A DNA stretch of 64,000 nt, taken from Metapseudomonas otitidis (lineage in GTDB: Bacteria > Pseudomonadota > Gammaproteobacteria > Pseudomonadales > Pseudomonadaceae). The position numbers were made by a program, and so were the translations under genes. Location of the stretch: contig NZ_FOJP01000017.1 of the NCBI RefSeq assembly GCF_900111835.1, positions 121,556 through 185,555 of the forward strand, given 5' to 3'. The notes beneath the pieces are model-generated. The model was given only the letters and a program-made list of their open reading frames with translations. It was not told where the DNA came from and ran no database searches. Below, piece after piece: positions 40,601 to 49,638 of the stretch (positions are counted from its first letter, which is position 1; every line of letters begins with the position of its first letter).

Positions 40601-43600
40601 GCGCGCTGCAGATAGTTGGCCGGGTGCGGCGGCACATTGTTCATGACCACAGCAGAAATACCGCCAATATCCACGCCCATCTCCATGGTAGTGGAGCAGT
40701 TCAGGACGTTGAGCTGTCCCTTTTTGAACATCTCTTCATAGGAGCCGAGGCGCTCGGAAGACTGCTGGGCAGAGTGCTCTGCTGTGCGGTAGTAGTATCC
40801 ACCCTCCACTGCCCGATCATTGATATCTGTCCACAGGTTTCGTGCTCGCAGATCGCTAACAAGAGGATCGTTCGCCACCAGGTTTCTAACTCGCACAAGT
40901 CCAGGCGCATAGTCGTCCTGCGAACGGTCAAACTCCCACAGGCCTGGTAGCTCAACCAGCTCCGCCTGATAGCCCTTACACTGCTCTTCAGTCAGCCGAG
41001 AGAAATCCAGATGAGTAGGCAGGTAAGGGGTAAGGCCTTTGAAGGTGGTATCCAACAGCTTGTTGGTCACCGGACAGACATAAGCCCGATCAACCAACGA
41101 GAACAGCATGTGCTCTCTGGGCAGGAAGTATCGGTTTTCGTCAGCCTTAAGCGTCGAGCCCGGTCTGGTCAACTGCAGCCAGGCAGCCCGCAGCCAAGCA
41201 TTGACCAGATCAACGTCGGTCGTGCTGGCCGGATTCAGGCCAGCACCAAGCAACAACAGTTTGATTAGTCGCTGGGAATGGTTGCCGTTGCGGATCTGAG
41301 GCCAGCGCTTGACCCGGATCTCATCCGATTCTTGCGACTCGGGATTACGCAGACTCTTGGCAGAAAAGCGGCTGCCGATCCAACTCAACCAGCCCTCATC
41401 GACCTGGATATAGCTGTTTTCCCGAACATGAAAGTCCAGCGCCACCTTCAGGAAGTCACGCCAATCATCGAGCGTCAGGCCTTTCTGTTCCCAGTACGCC
41501 GGCACTTCCTGGACCTTAGCCAAGCCAACGTATTCGACCTTCACCAGTCCCTGGGTTTCCAGACTGTTCTGCCGTCTCGGACGGCGCATGAACTCGCGGA
41601 ACAGCAGCATCTCCGCCAGCTTGTAGGGGCCATCATTGTCTCTGAATATCTCGGGCTTCTGATACTTGTTGTAAAGCAGCATCGAGCCTTTCAAATCCGC
41701 CTTCTGCTTGAGCTCATTGGCGAGCTCCGGCCAGGCTAGAGAAACCAGCTTTGGCCTAATTTTCGATCCAGTAGTTGCAGCTATCATGGTCGAGAGTCGT
41801 GCGACTTTTTCCTCTGCGGCTCTGGCTTCCTCCTTGATGCCAATGCTGCGGTACAACTCCACGTCAGCTTTCGCCTTGGCAATAAGTTGATGTAACACCG
41901 ACGGGTCGAGGCTGCTGGCATCCGCCGACGAGGTGGTCTGGCTCCGCTGGTGCCAGCTCAGAATTTCCAAGACAAGTCCGCGCAACCTGCTGCGCTCGGC
42001 CTCCTGCTGCATACGAACAGCCATGCGCGCCGTGCCCTGCCTGCTGTCCGTAAAAGTAATCAGCCGACGGCCTCTACCCGGCAGAGACTGGGGACCATAG
42101 TCCGGCTTCTGATCTTCTTCCTGATAGTCCTGACAGTACTCAAGAACTGTCGGCACGGCATTGGCCACATAGAAAGGTCCGCCAAGCATGGCGCGGCGGA
42201 ATGGAGACGCCCCGTGCAGCCCGCTCAAGCCACAACTGGTGCGGCTGCACACAGCATCAAGATCCCTCACCCCAAGCCGTACCCGCTCAGCAGAAACTGC
42301 TGCGAATGAACCAGCGAACTTATCGATCTCAACGGGGATATAGGCGCTACCAGTATTCTCGAAGGAACACAGCACCAACGGCGTCTTGGCCGACAGCTGC
42401 CCGGCAGAAGCATCAGCCGCGTCCTCCTCAACGGGTGTTTCAGCCTGCAGGGAAAACTCATCCCCCCCGGAGCTTTCCCACTGGATTAGCTTTCCGTTCT
42501 TATCCCGAGCGAGCAGATGCGGCTCATTGCAATCATTGCAGAAAGCCAGCTCGAATACCGAGCTGCCACAGCTACAGGTTTGCCTTTGATTGGCGTAGAC
42601 ATAGCCAAAGGGCCAGCTTTGCTGCAGAGCCGTGCCTGACTTTGCCGAGCAGTTTTTGTCAAAACAGGCCCACAGCCCGTGAGTAGTACGCTGGAAGAAG
42701 TGCGCTCGCAATTTCAGAAACGCCGGCTCGTTAGCCGAAGGACGAGTGCCCGAACACACATCCAACCAGCGCAGTATTTCTCCTTGCGATAGCGACCATT
42801 CCCCCTCCTGACGCATATGGCTAACCATCTCGGTCAGCTTCAATGGTTTAGGACTGGTGACCAGCAGGTTTCTCAGTGCGCGGGCTTGTGGAGAGTGCAC
42901 CAGGGCATCGTATCGTTCGGGATGAACCTCTGGATCGTTCGCGTTGACCGCCGGCATCGATTCGAGCGCATCCAGAGCAACCGGCGTTTGTTGACATGGT
43001 GCAAGAGAAGGGATGACCCGGTTCCCGCCCCAAACATCAATCTGCGCGACCGGCACCCCAGACAAATCCGAGAGAAACTGCTTCAGCTGTCCTGCAGCAT
43101 CCTCACCGGCAATGGTCGCCGAGGTCGCCACGAAGCGGACATCCTTGGGCGTAACGCCGAAGGCTGTCATCACCCTACGTAGTTGCAATGCCAACTCAGC
43201 CGCCTGCGATCCAACGTAGGTGTGGGCCTCGTCCAGAACGATCCAGCGCAGCGACTTCTGCTCTCTGGAAATTCTTACAATGGGCGCATCAACCTGGCGC
43301 ACCATCATGTATTCGAGCATGGTGCCGTTGGTGACAAGAATGGGTGCCGGTTGCGAGCGCATCAGCTCGCGCGACAGAATTTCGTTAGGCTTTAGGCTCT
43401 GCTCGCTGCGCACCTTGGCCTGCAGCTCCGGTGTATTACCGTTGTAAAGGCAATAGCGGATGCCACTTCCAAAGCTCTGCGTCCAGGCATTCAAACGCTC
43501 GCGTTGCGAGTTGATCAGAGCGTTCAGTGGATACAAGAACAGCGCACGGACACCGACCAGCGGCTTACGACCAGCATCATGGTACTCGCGATACAGATCC

Positions 43601-44019
43601 TCCAGCACCGGCACCATAAAGCACTCGGTCTTGCCCGAGCCGGTACCACTAGTGACGACTACCGAATGCTTCTTCTCAAGCAAGGAGCGCCAGCTGGCCA
43701 ACTGGTGGGTGAAAGGCTTCCAGCTTGCCCCAAAGCGATAACGCCCATTCGCCTTGCCGTCGAGCGAAGCAATGATCTCCTTGCTAAGCAAGCGCTCATC
43801 ACTCGCCAGCTGCTCCATCGTGAGCGAAGACTCTTCCCAACCGAAGGTCTGTTCGAACAGAGGGGGCGCCAGGAATGCTCCTTCTTTGCCACACTCCGCT
43901 CGCATCAGACTGCCGAGGTGCTCACGCAAGCCCGGATCGGTGATGCTCAAGATGCTCAAGGTGGACTCAGTGGTGCGGGAAAGCGCCTGTTCAACTAGTC
44001 CAGAGAAATACTTATCCAT
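37684..44019 (-). CDS. druE: Giant DEAH helicase with C-terminal DUF1998, Druantia DruE
   Basis: 2111 residues. The N-terminal helicase has Walker A GTGSGKT (125-131), DEAH (263-266) and SAT (300-302). A distant helicase C half holds [23 protein letters not shown]. A DUF1998/MZB region near the C-terminus has the zinc-type cluster [19 protein letters not shown]. Size and this domain order fit DruE, the common component of all Druantia anti-phage types. The gene upstream, overlapping by 8 bases, encodes an ~1,110-residue protein with no known domain, which is the druH-druE arrangement of type III. DISARM DrmA also combines a helicase with DUF1998 but is smaller and comes with a methylase and DrmB/DrmC, absent here. 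Confidence 0.82.
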   Translation of the reverse strand: [2111 protein letters not shown]

Positions 44020-47000
44020 TAACCGACTCGGCCTTATGCATTTCCATGACGCTGTTCAACAAGCAATACTGATAGATTGAGTTGAACCATTTCGAATCGA
44101 AATCGCGGACTTGGCGCAGGAAGAAAATCGCCTCCACTCCGTCCGTAAATACATCGGTGAACTGGGCTTTGCCACAGGCGACTGCAGCAGCAAAAACCGG
44201 CAGGTATAGCACTGCATTGCGATAATCCATATCCGACCTAAAAGCGATTACCGAGTCGCTTTGGCTGTTGTACCAACGCTCCAGGCGCTTGCCGCCGAAC
44301 TCCGGCCACTGAGCCTCGCTGCGCTCACGAATCAACTCAAGGTACCAGCCATGCAGGACGTCCTTGAAAACCGCTAGAGGCACCTTGATCTCTGGGCCAA
44401 CAGGCTTCCCTGAAAGGAAGCGTTGCACACTCTGACCATAAGACGGATAGGTTTCCCCCAATTTCGAAAACATTCGTCCGATCAGGCTATCAACAGCCTC
44501 CTCAGCAACTCCCTTCACTTTAAGGAATGCCGCGAAACGCTTTGCCGCAAGATGGATTTCTGTAATGGGAAGAAACTCCCAGAAAAGCGGGAACTCAGCC
44601 TCCAGGCGGCCAAGGAATTTCGCATCCATCTCAAACTTGAAAAGCGCCATCGCCAATGTGCGGGTATGCCCCACCAGTGTCTTCCAGACCTCGAAGGTCG
44701 CCAGCGGCAGATAACCGTACCCCTCATACAAGGCCCGCAAAAACTGCCAGCCGCTATGCATGGGGTTTGTCGCCATGGCATCCAGCACGGGCGAGAAAGA
44801 ACTGACAGGTGAAGCATGATCGAAGGACAGCACTGCCTTTTGCAGACTCTGGATCATTTCGTCAGACGCCAAAGGCTGCCAGCCACCCGCGACAAAGAGC
44901 GGCCGAAAGGATACCGATGAGCCTGCCCTAGGTAGCACCAGCCAGGGGCCGTCCCTCTCAGCGGCTGCCGGCAACTCGAAGTCACCTGTGGGTACACCTT
45001 CACTGGCGCGTGAACGAAGCGCGATACAGCTACGCATAGGATCATGCAGCAGCATCAACACCGGCTCGGGAATAGAGTCGGCGCCATCGTGCAGATTCAC
45101 AGCACTCAGTAACTGGCGACCATGATCCAGTTGCATTTCCATCGCATACTTGCGGATACGGTAATGGGCATCCTGGCCATTACCGTACACTCGCATCTCG
45201 ACAACCTGATCGATACCCGACTGAAGCGACAGCAGATCAACAATCTGCTCCTGGATATTGAAAAGACTGATCTCTAACGGCTTGTTGGCGACCGTGTAGG
45301 ACCAGCTGTAACAAGCATTCCTAGCCACGCTGCCCCTGAGGGTCAACTCAATACCAAAACGAGTGGGTGTACCGGATCGACCAAACAGAAACAATCGTGC
45401 CCCGAGTAGGTCATCGACGCTGAAAGTGCGTTTCAGCTGCTTCCCGTTGCCGTCAAAGGCCAAGCAGCCCGAACTGGGAAATGGCAGGTCAATTTCCACC
45501 GGATCGGCCATCAAGCTCGGGAAAACGGAAAGCCGGACCCTGATCGGGGGGAAGCCCTTTGCCGAAAGCCTAAGCTCGGTATGGGCTTCATGCCTTACCT
45601 GCTGTACCTGCAGGCTTTCGTCATCAACCTGAAGCAGGCAGCGCTGCCGAGAGTAAACCAGAACGCTGCCCATCCCCGGTGCGTCACCACTACGCAGCTC
45701 AACACGGAAATCCGTCGGCAAGATGCCTACCCTGCGGCGCAGCAAGGTATCGCCGGTGCGGTTGCGCACCGATACATACTGGGTACCGAGCATCTCCTGC
45801 AACAAGCCGCTACCCGGCTGCTTGCCGGCAACGTACAGATCACCACCCTGCTGTTGCAGCTCACCAGCAGCGGTCGGCCACTGCACACGGGGCAAGCCGA
45901 CAAAGGTCATCGTGGGCTTGGTCGGCCATCCAGTCTGGGCACCAGTCAGTTCCAACCCAATCCCCATACCGGCGGCATGGCCCGTGCGTATCCGGTAACA
46001 CTCTTCCCCCTCAACCAGGACTTGCACCTTGCCCTGCACCTTGACCGTACGCCGCGAGAACGCTGGAGGCATATCACTGAAAATGGCCTCCTCGTTGCTG
46101 CCTACCGTGCCCAAACTGCCACCGTCAGGCAACACCAGCAGCAACTCTTCGCTGGCCGTATTGAATGAAGCCTGGCCGCACAGCTGCCAGCGGTCGTTTA
46201 TTGGCTCGAAGCCCAGCGGCACCTCACCCAGTGCCACCGCACTGCCTTCTATCGGCAGGGTAGAGATCTGCATGCCGCCAGCCATAGCCACCAGGCTCAG
46301 AGGAATGCTGCAATCCCGCCGCTTGCCAATCACCTCTCGCAAGCGCAAGCGAATGTGCGCAACACCGTTGTCCACCAACGCATAGCCGGGACCAAGGTCA
46401 GCAATCACCTGCCCCTCTTCGGCAATCACCAGCTCAAAACGAGTGGTGGATGGCTGCGTCCTCAGACGAAACACCACCACCTCAGGCATTGATACCTGAA
46501 CCTTGAGCGCATCCGCCTGCGCCTCATGCCAGAAATGCTGGCATGCCCATCCATCCCGGCGGCGCCTTTTGCCCTCGTTGGTCGCGGTTTTTAGCAGGCC
46601 ATTGAGGAGTTCGTTGCCCGTCTGGTTATCCAGCGGCAGAGGAAACAATTCACGCCACTTGGGGTTCATGGCATCCAGGTGCATGACAGGCTCATCTGCT
46701 TGCGTCAGTCCATAATTCCGGACCAGAGCCACCAGCTCATCGGCCATTCGCGCAATCAGCTCCACCGACGTACGCGAGGCAAACACCTGAGGAAGACTGG
46801 CCTTTTCCAGTTGCTGCTCCACCTGCTGGAGGGTGTTGAGCCCCAGCAGGTGCCACTGATCGTACTGCTTTAGCAAACGGTCAAATAGAGATCGGAAGCG
46901 GCTTCCCCCCTCGCGCAAAACCTGAAAGGGCAAGCCCCCCTCACCAAACAGAGACCCCAGAAAATCGCGGTGGCCTGCTTCGTAGAGATGAAGAGGACGC

Positions 47001-47341
47001 TTCCAATACCCCTCAAGTCCTTTAGGGATAGCCTTGCTCAGGTCTACCGGAGACAGGCGGAATCCCAAAGCTTGCCAGATCGGGTCCCAGGTCCAGGCAT
47101 ACTCGCTGCGGTACTCACGGCGGTACCATTCCGAGCCGAAAAGCACCAAACAGGCACAGGCCGCCGGGTCCTTTAACGCAGCATCGAAGCCCCCCAACTC
47201 ACGGAGCAAATGCTGCAGCTCGCCATACTCCTCAAGACTGCAGTGGTACGCGTAGAGCCCGCGCTGATCGGGCGCTGAAAGCCCACGGCGCTGGAGGAAG
47301 CGACCCAGCCAGGACGAGTACTTGATTACGGAGTACGACAT
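44012..47341 (-). CDS. druH: Druantia type III DruH-like protein
   Basis: 1109 residues from MSYSVIKYSSWLGRFLQRRGLS; GGGAGGG is five bases upstream, so this start is preferred to the in-frame one at 47374. No domain that I can name. It looks cytosolic, with no signal peptide or membrane helix; beta-rich middle (about 280-760) and helical C-terminal third. Its length, order and 8-base overlap with the giant DUF1998 helicase match DruH of type III Druantia, whose mechanism is not established. The composition is AT-richer than the chromosomal genes to the left. The assignment rests on architecture, not a search. Confidence 0.75.
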   Translation of the reverse strand: MSYSVIKYSSWLGRFLQRRGLSAPDQRGLYAYHCSLEEYGELQHLLRELGGFDAALKDPAACACLVLFGSEWYRREYRSEYAWTWDPIWQALGFRLSPVDLSKAIPKGLEGYWKRPLHLYEAGHRDFLGSLFGEGGLPFQVLREGGSRFRSLFDRLLKQYDQWHLLGLNTLQQVEQQLEKASLPQVFASRTSVELIARMADELVALVRNYGLTQADEPVMHLDAMNPKWRELFPLPLDNQTGNELLNGLLKTATNEGKRRRRDGWACQHFWHEAQADALKVQVSMPEVVVFRLRTQPSTTRFELVIAEEGQVIADLGPGYALVDNGVAHIRLRLREVIGKRRDCSIPLSLVAMAGGMQISTLPIEGSAVALGEVPLGFEPINDRWQLCGQASFNTASEELLLVLPDGGSLGTVGSNEEAIFSDMPPAFSRRTVKVQGKVQVLVEGEECYRIRTGHAAGMGIGLELTGAQTGWPTKPTMTFVGLPRVQWPTAAGELQQQGGDLYVAGKQPGSGLLQEMLGTQYVSVRNRTGDTLLRRRVGILPTDFRVELRSGDAPGMGSVLVYSRQRCLLQVDDESLQVQQVRHEAHTELRLSAKGFPPIRVRLSVFPSLMADPVEIDLPFPSSGCLAFDGNGKQLKRTFSVDDLLGARLFLFGRSGTPTRFGIELTLRGSVARNACYSWSYTVANKPLEISLFNIQEQIVDLLSLQSGIDQVVEMRVYGNGQDAHYRIRKYAMEMQLDHGRQLLSAVNLHDGADSIPEPVLMLLHDPMRSCIALRSRASEGVPTGDFELPAAAERDGPWLVLPRAGSSVSFRPLFVAGGWQPLASDEMIQSLQKAVLSFDHASPVSSFSPVLDAMATNPMHSGWQFLRALYEGYGYLPLATFEVWKTLVGHTRTLAMALFKFEMDAKFLGRLEAEFPLFWEFLPITEIHLAAKRFAAFLKVKGVAEEAVDSLIGRMFSKLGETYPSYGQSVQRFLSGKPVGPEIKVPLAVFKDVLHGWYLELIRERSEAQWPEFGGKRLERWYNSQSDSVIAFRSDMDYRNAVLYLPVFAAAVACGKAQFTDVFTDGVEAIFFLRQVRDFDSKWFNSIYQYCLLNSVMEMHKAESVNG

Positions 47342-47392
47342 GAAAACCCTCCCTGATGGAATTACCCTTCCCAATCTCTATAAACACGCACC

Positions 47393-47725
47393 TCAGGTCA
47401 GCAGAACCCAATCCCCTTCTCCGCTACCGGTGCGGATAAAGCTGATCATCCGCTCGACCGCCGCCCGCTCAATGTACTGGGGGCTCCCGACCCGGTAGCG
47501 GTCATGAAAATAGTCCCGCCCGATGCAGGTCAGTCTGTAGCCTTCGGGCACGCGCTCGATTCGCCCTGCGTCTAGGTGAGTCTGAAAGTTTTTCAGGAAT
47601 CGCTTCAATGGAAACGGCTTGCCTTGATCCATCTCCGTGACCTCAAGAATGGCTGCCATATAAGTCCATAGGCGCTGTCCCGAGGGAGTATGTGCAAGCT
47701 TGTAGAGCTGATAGCTGCTTTCCAT
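47393..47725 (-). CDS. 110-residue protein of unknown function in Druantia operon
   Basis: Small, mostly helical protein (MESSYQLYKLAHTPSGQRLWTYMAAILEVTEMD... YRLTCIGRDYFHDRYR). AGGGAGG precedes the ATG. The middle (PFPLKRFLKNFQTHLDAGRIERVPEGYRLTCIGRDYFHDR) could be a small winged-helix-like fold, but I cannot support that firmly. It lies between the 321-residue protein (18-base gap) and druH (51-base gap), so it is cotranscribed and may be an accessory or regulator of the system. Confidence 0.65.
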   Translation of the reverse strand: MESSYQLYKLAHTPSGQRLWTYMAAILEVTEMDQGKPFPLKRFLKNFQTHLDAGRIERVPEGYRLTCIGRDYFHDRYRVGSPQYIERAAVERMISFIRTGSGEGDWVLLT

Positions 47726-47743
47726 TTCGCCTCCCTGACACAG

Positions 47744-48709
47744 TTAAGCCACCAATAGCTTGATCTCAGCGGTCTCATTGCTGAGCGACTCAAGCACCGA
47801 CGGCCTTTCAGAAGAAAAATCCAGCAAGCTGGCCTGATACTCAATGGCAGGTGCCGCCTCCTTCCGATAACGCAGTAGGGAAACGATTTTTCCGGCAGAT
47901 GACTGTGTCAGTTGCCCCACCCAATCCTCATTGTCTGCCACCGAATCAACAATCACAGTACTGATCGCAAGCCAGTCGTATTGCAGCTCGCGCAGTGCCT
48001 CAACGGCAAACTTATGCGCCCCCACCCGCTGCTGAACATACGACTTCAGGAAGCCCAGATACATCATTCGCTCCTGCAAGCACTGCAGCAGCTCCAAAGA
48101 ACTCAAGAATGAGTCGCTGCAGGCCCGAGACGAAGAGCGCTCCAGCGCCAGCTTGGTGAACTCATACTGCTCATAAAGTGCACTGATTTGACCTTTCAGG
48201 CCTTCAAGGTCACCCATTTCGGCAAACAGCCGGATGGTCTTGACGGTACTGCGGAAACGGGCAGTGTCCCGAAGAAACTGCAGCTCCTTGGCTTCAACAG
48301 CCAAATCAACCAATTGATCTAGCTTGGCTGACTGCGATGCAAGCTGATCAGAAATTCCGTTCAGCTTCGAACAAACTATGGCAAAGCCGGCTACCGACAC
48401 AGCCAGGTTCAAGCCGGACAGAGCTAGATTGGCGACCTGTAAGGACTGCAACATGCCTAGGCTTTCCTGGATAGCATCGACACTCCCTTGGATACCCCCA
48501 AGCTTTTCTGCCAAGCGCTCAATACTCTCCTTGGCTTGCTGAGCATTGCCAGGAAACTGCAGGTGCCCAACGATCTGCCCGGCCCCCTCATGGCCCTTGG
48601 CAATCCGAACCACCCCACCCCAAACGGTGTAAAGACCAGACTGAACACCTTCAATCACGTCCTGGACCGAACCCAATGTGCGAGAAAGTACGTCCTGACT
48701 CACAGGCAT
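47744..48709 (-). CDS. 321-residue helical protein with central hydrophobic segment, unknown function
   Basis: Predicted almost entirely alpha-helical. A hydrophobic stretch at about 90-115 (LQVANLALSGLNLAVSVAGFAIV) is bracketed by amphipathic helices (NAQQAKESIERLAEKLGGIQ; SDQLASQSAKLDQLVDLAVEAKEL). A long helical bundle interrupted by one hydrophobic hairpin recalls alpha-helical pore-forming proteins, but this is shape only. Its start overlaps the end of the YaaW-like gene by 10 bases, so translation is coupled. It may be a membrane-acting effector of the cluster; no function is claimed. Confidence 0.65.
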   Translation of the reverse strand: MPVSQDVLSRTLGSVQDVIEGVQSGLYTVWGGVVRIAKGHEGAGQIVGHLQFPGNAQQAKESIERLAEKLGGIQGSVDAIQESLGMLQSLQVANLALSGLNLAVSVAGFAIVCSKLNGISDQLASQSAKLDQLVDLAVEAKELQFLRDTARFRSTVKTIRLFAEMGDLEGLKGQISALYEQYEFTKLALERSSSRACSDSFLSSLELLQCLQERMMYLGFLKSYVQQRVGAHKFAVEALRELQYDWLAISTVIVDSVADNEDWVGQLTQSSAGKIVSLLRYRKEAAPAIEYQASLLDFSSERPSVLESLSNETAEIKLLVA

Positions 48710-49485
48710 GCCCTCAGTTGAGAGAAAAACTTCTCGTAATCGTCATGGATAATCCGCCGTCGAATGAAGGCGATTTGAACCACAGCCGGAACAATCACCG
48801 TTAAAGCAGGCGCTGTCCGCTTGAGAGCAGATAAGGCAGAGAAGCCAGCGGTAAGAGCCCCCACAACCGGCACCGCACGTAAACCAACCAACAGCGCCAG
48901 AGCTGCTCCGCTTGTGACCAGTCCCGACTTACCACCCAGCAAGCTGGACAGTTGCAGCGGATCAAGGCGATCTAGGAGTTGGGACGCTACTGAGGTGCCG
49001 CCAGCGGCCTGACGAGCAGAGCTGAGCACGGCAGCATCAACTGCACCTACCCTATGCCCCAGCAGCAGATCTTTTTCCTGCTCGCTTTTCCCTTCCAGCA
49101 CTTTGGAAAGCAGTTCCTCAAGCAGTTGATGCTCGACTTCCGGCGCAGCAGCCCCCTTGCGCACCTCAACCTTCAACTCCTTGGCAACATCGCGTACTAC
49201 CTCGTCGTAGCTCACAGACCCACCCCGCCGGAACGCACTGGCGATGGTGTTACTGCCAAGAGCACATACCTCAGAGGCGATGCTATTTATAGCCGTATGA
49301 AGCGCACCTTGATTGCGGCACTGCAGTATTTTTTGGCGCGCCGAATCATCATGAAAATATCGCTCACTCTCCTGGCCGATAACGATATCAACCAAAGCAG
49401 TCAGCTCTTCAGGCGTAGCACGTTTCAGCAGTTCACCCAGGGTAAGATTCTTGCCTATTAGCGGTGCTGATTTGGACTCAGTCAT
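48700..49485 (-). CDS. YaaW/UPF0174-like protein
   Basis: 261 residues. TLGELLKRATPEELTALVDIV at the start and the block from LGSNTIASAFRRGGSVSYDEVVRDVAKELKV through EVEHQLLEELLSKVLE align by eye with E. coli YaaW (UPF0174), as does the C-terminal TVIVPAVVQIAFIRRR. A hydrophobic, glycine-rich segment lies at about 190-225. The family has no established function. It is followed with 10 bases of overlap by the helical 321-residue protein, and a 39-codon ORF ends three bases before its start. Confidence 0.7.
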   Translation of the reverse strand: MTESKSAPLIGKNLTLGELLKRATPEELTALVDIVIGQESERYFHDDSARQKILQCRNQGALHTAINSIASEVCALGSNTIASAFRRGGSVSYDEVVRDVAKELKVEVRKGAAAPEVEHQLLEELLSKVLEGKSEQEKDLLLGHRVGAVDAAVLSSARQAAGGTSVASQLLDRLDPLQLSSLLGGKSGLVTSGAALALLVGLRAVPVVGALTAGFSALSALKRTAPALTVIVPAVVQIAFIRRRIIHDDYEKFFSQLRACL

Positions 49486-49488
49486 TTT

Positions 49489-49608
49489 TCAACTCACTGT
49501 CCGAATAAGTGACTTTAAATCTCGCATCAAGGCCTGAATCTGATTCAGCTGCCCATACGGCAAGGTTTCAATCCGGTGCTGATTGGCGGAATACTTTTGC
49601 GAAGACAT
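49489..49608 (-). CDS. 39-residue small ORF at the head of the Druantia operon
   Basis: MSSQKYSANQHRIETLPYGQ continuing to SLIRTVS and a TGA. A perfect AGGAG lies five bases before the ATG, and the stop is separated from the ATG of the YaaW-like gene by three bases (TGA-AAA-ATG), so ribosomes could pass directly. The peptide is basic and probably helical in its second half (YGQLNQIQALMRDLKSLI). It may be a leader peptide, an antitoxin-like partner or a real small component. Confidence 0.6.
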   Translation of the reverse strand: MSSQKYSANQHRIETLPYGQLNQIQALMRDLKSLIRTVS

Positions 49609-49638
49609 ATGCACTCCTTTGCATGCGTAGCGGGCGCT

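Noticed and set aside
37684..47341. DISARM system based on the DUF1998 helicase
   Set aside because: No DrmB, DrmC or DISARM methylase is present, and the helicase is of Druantia DruE size beside a DruH-like protein.
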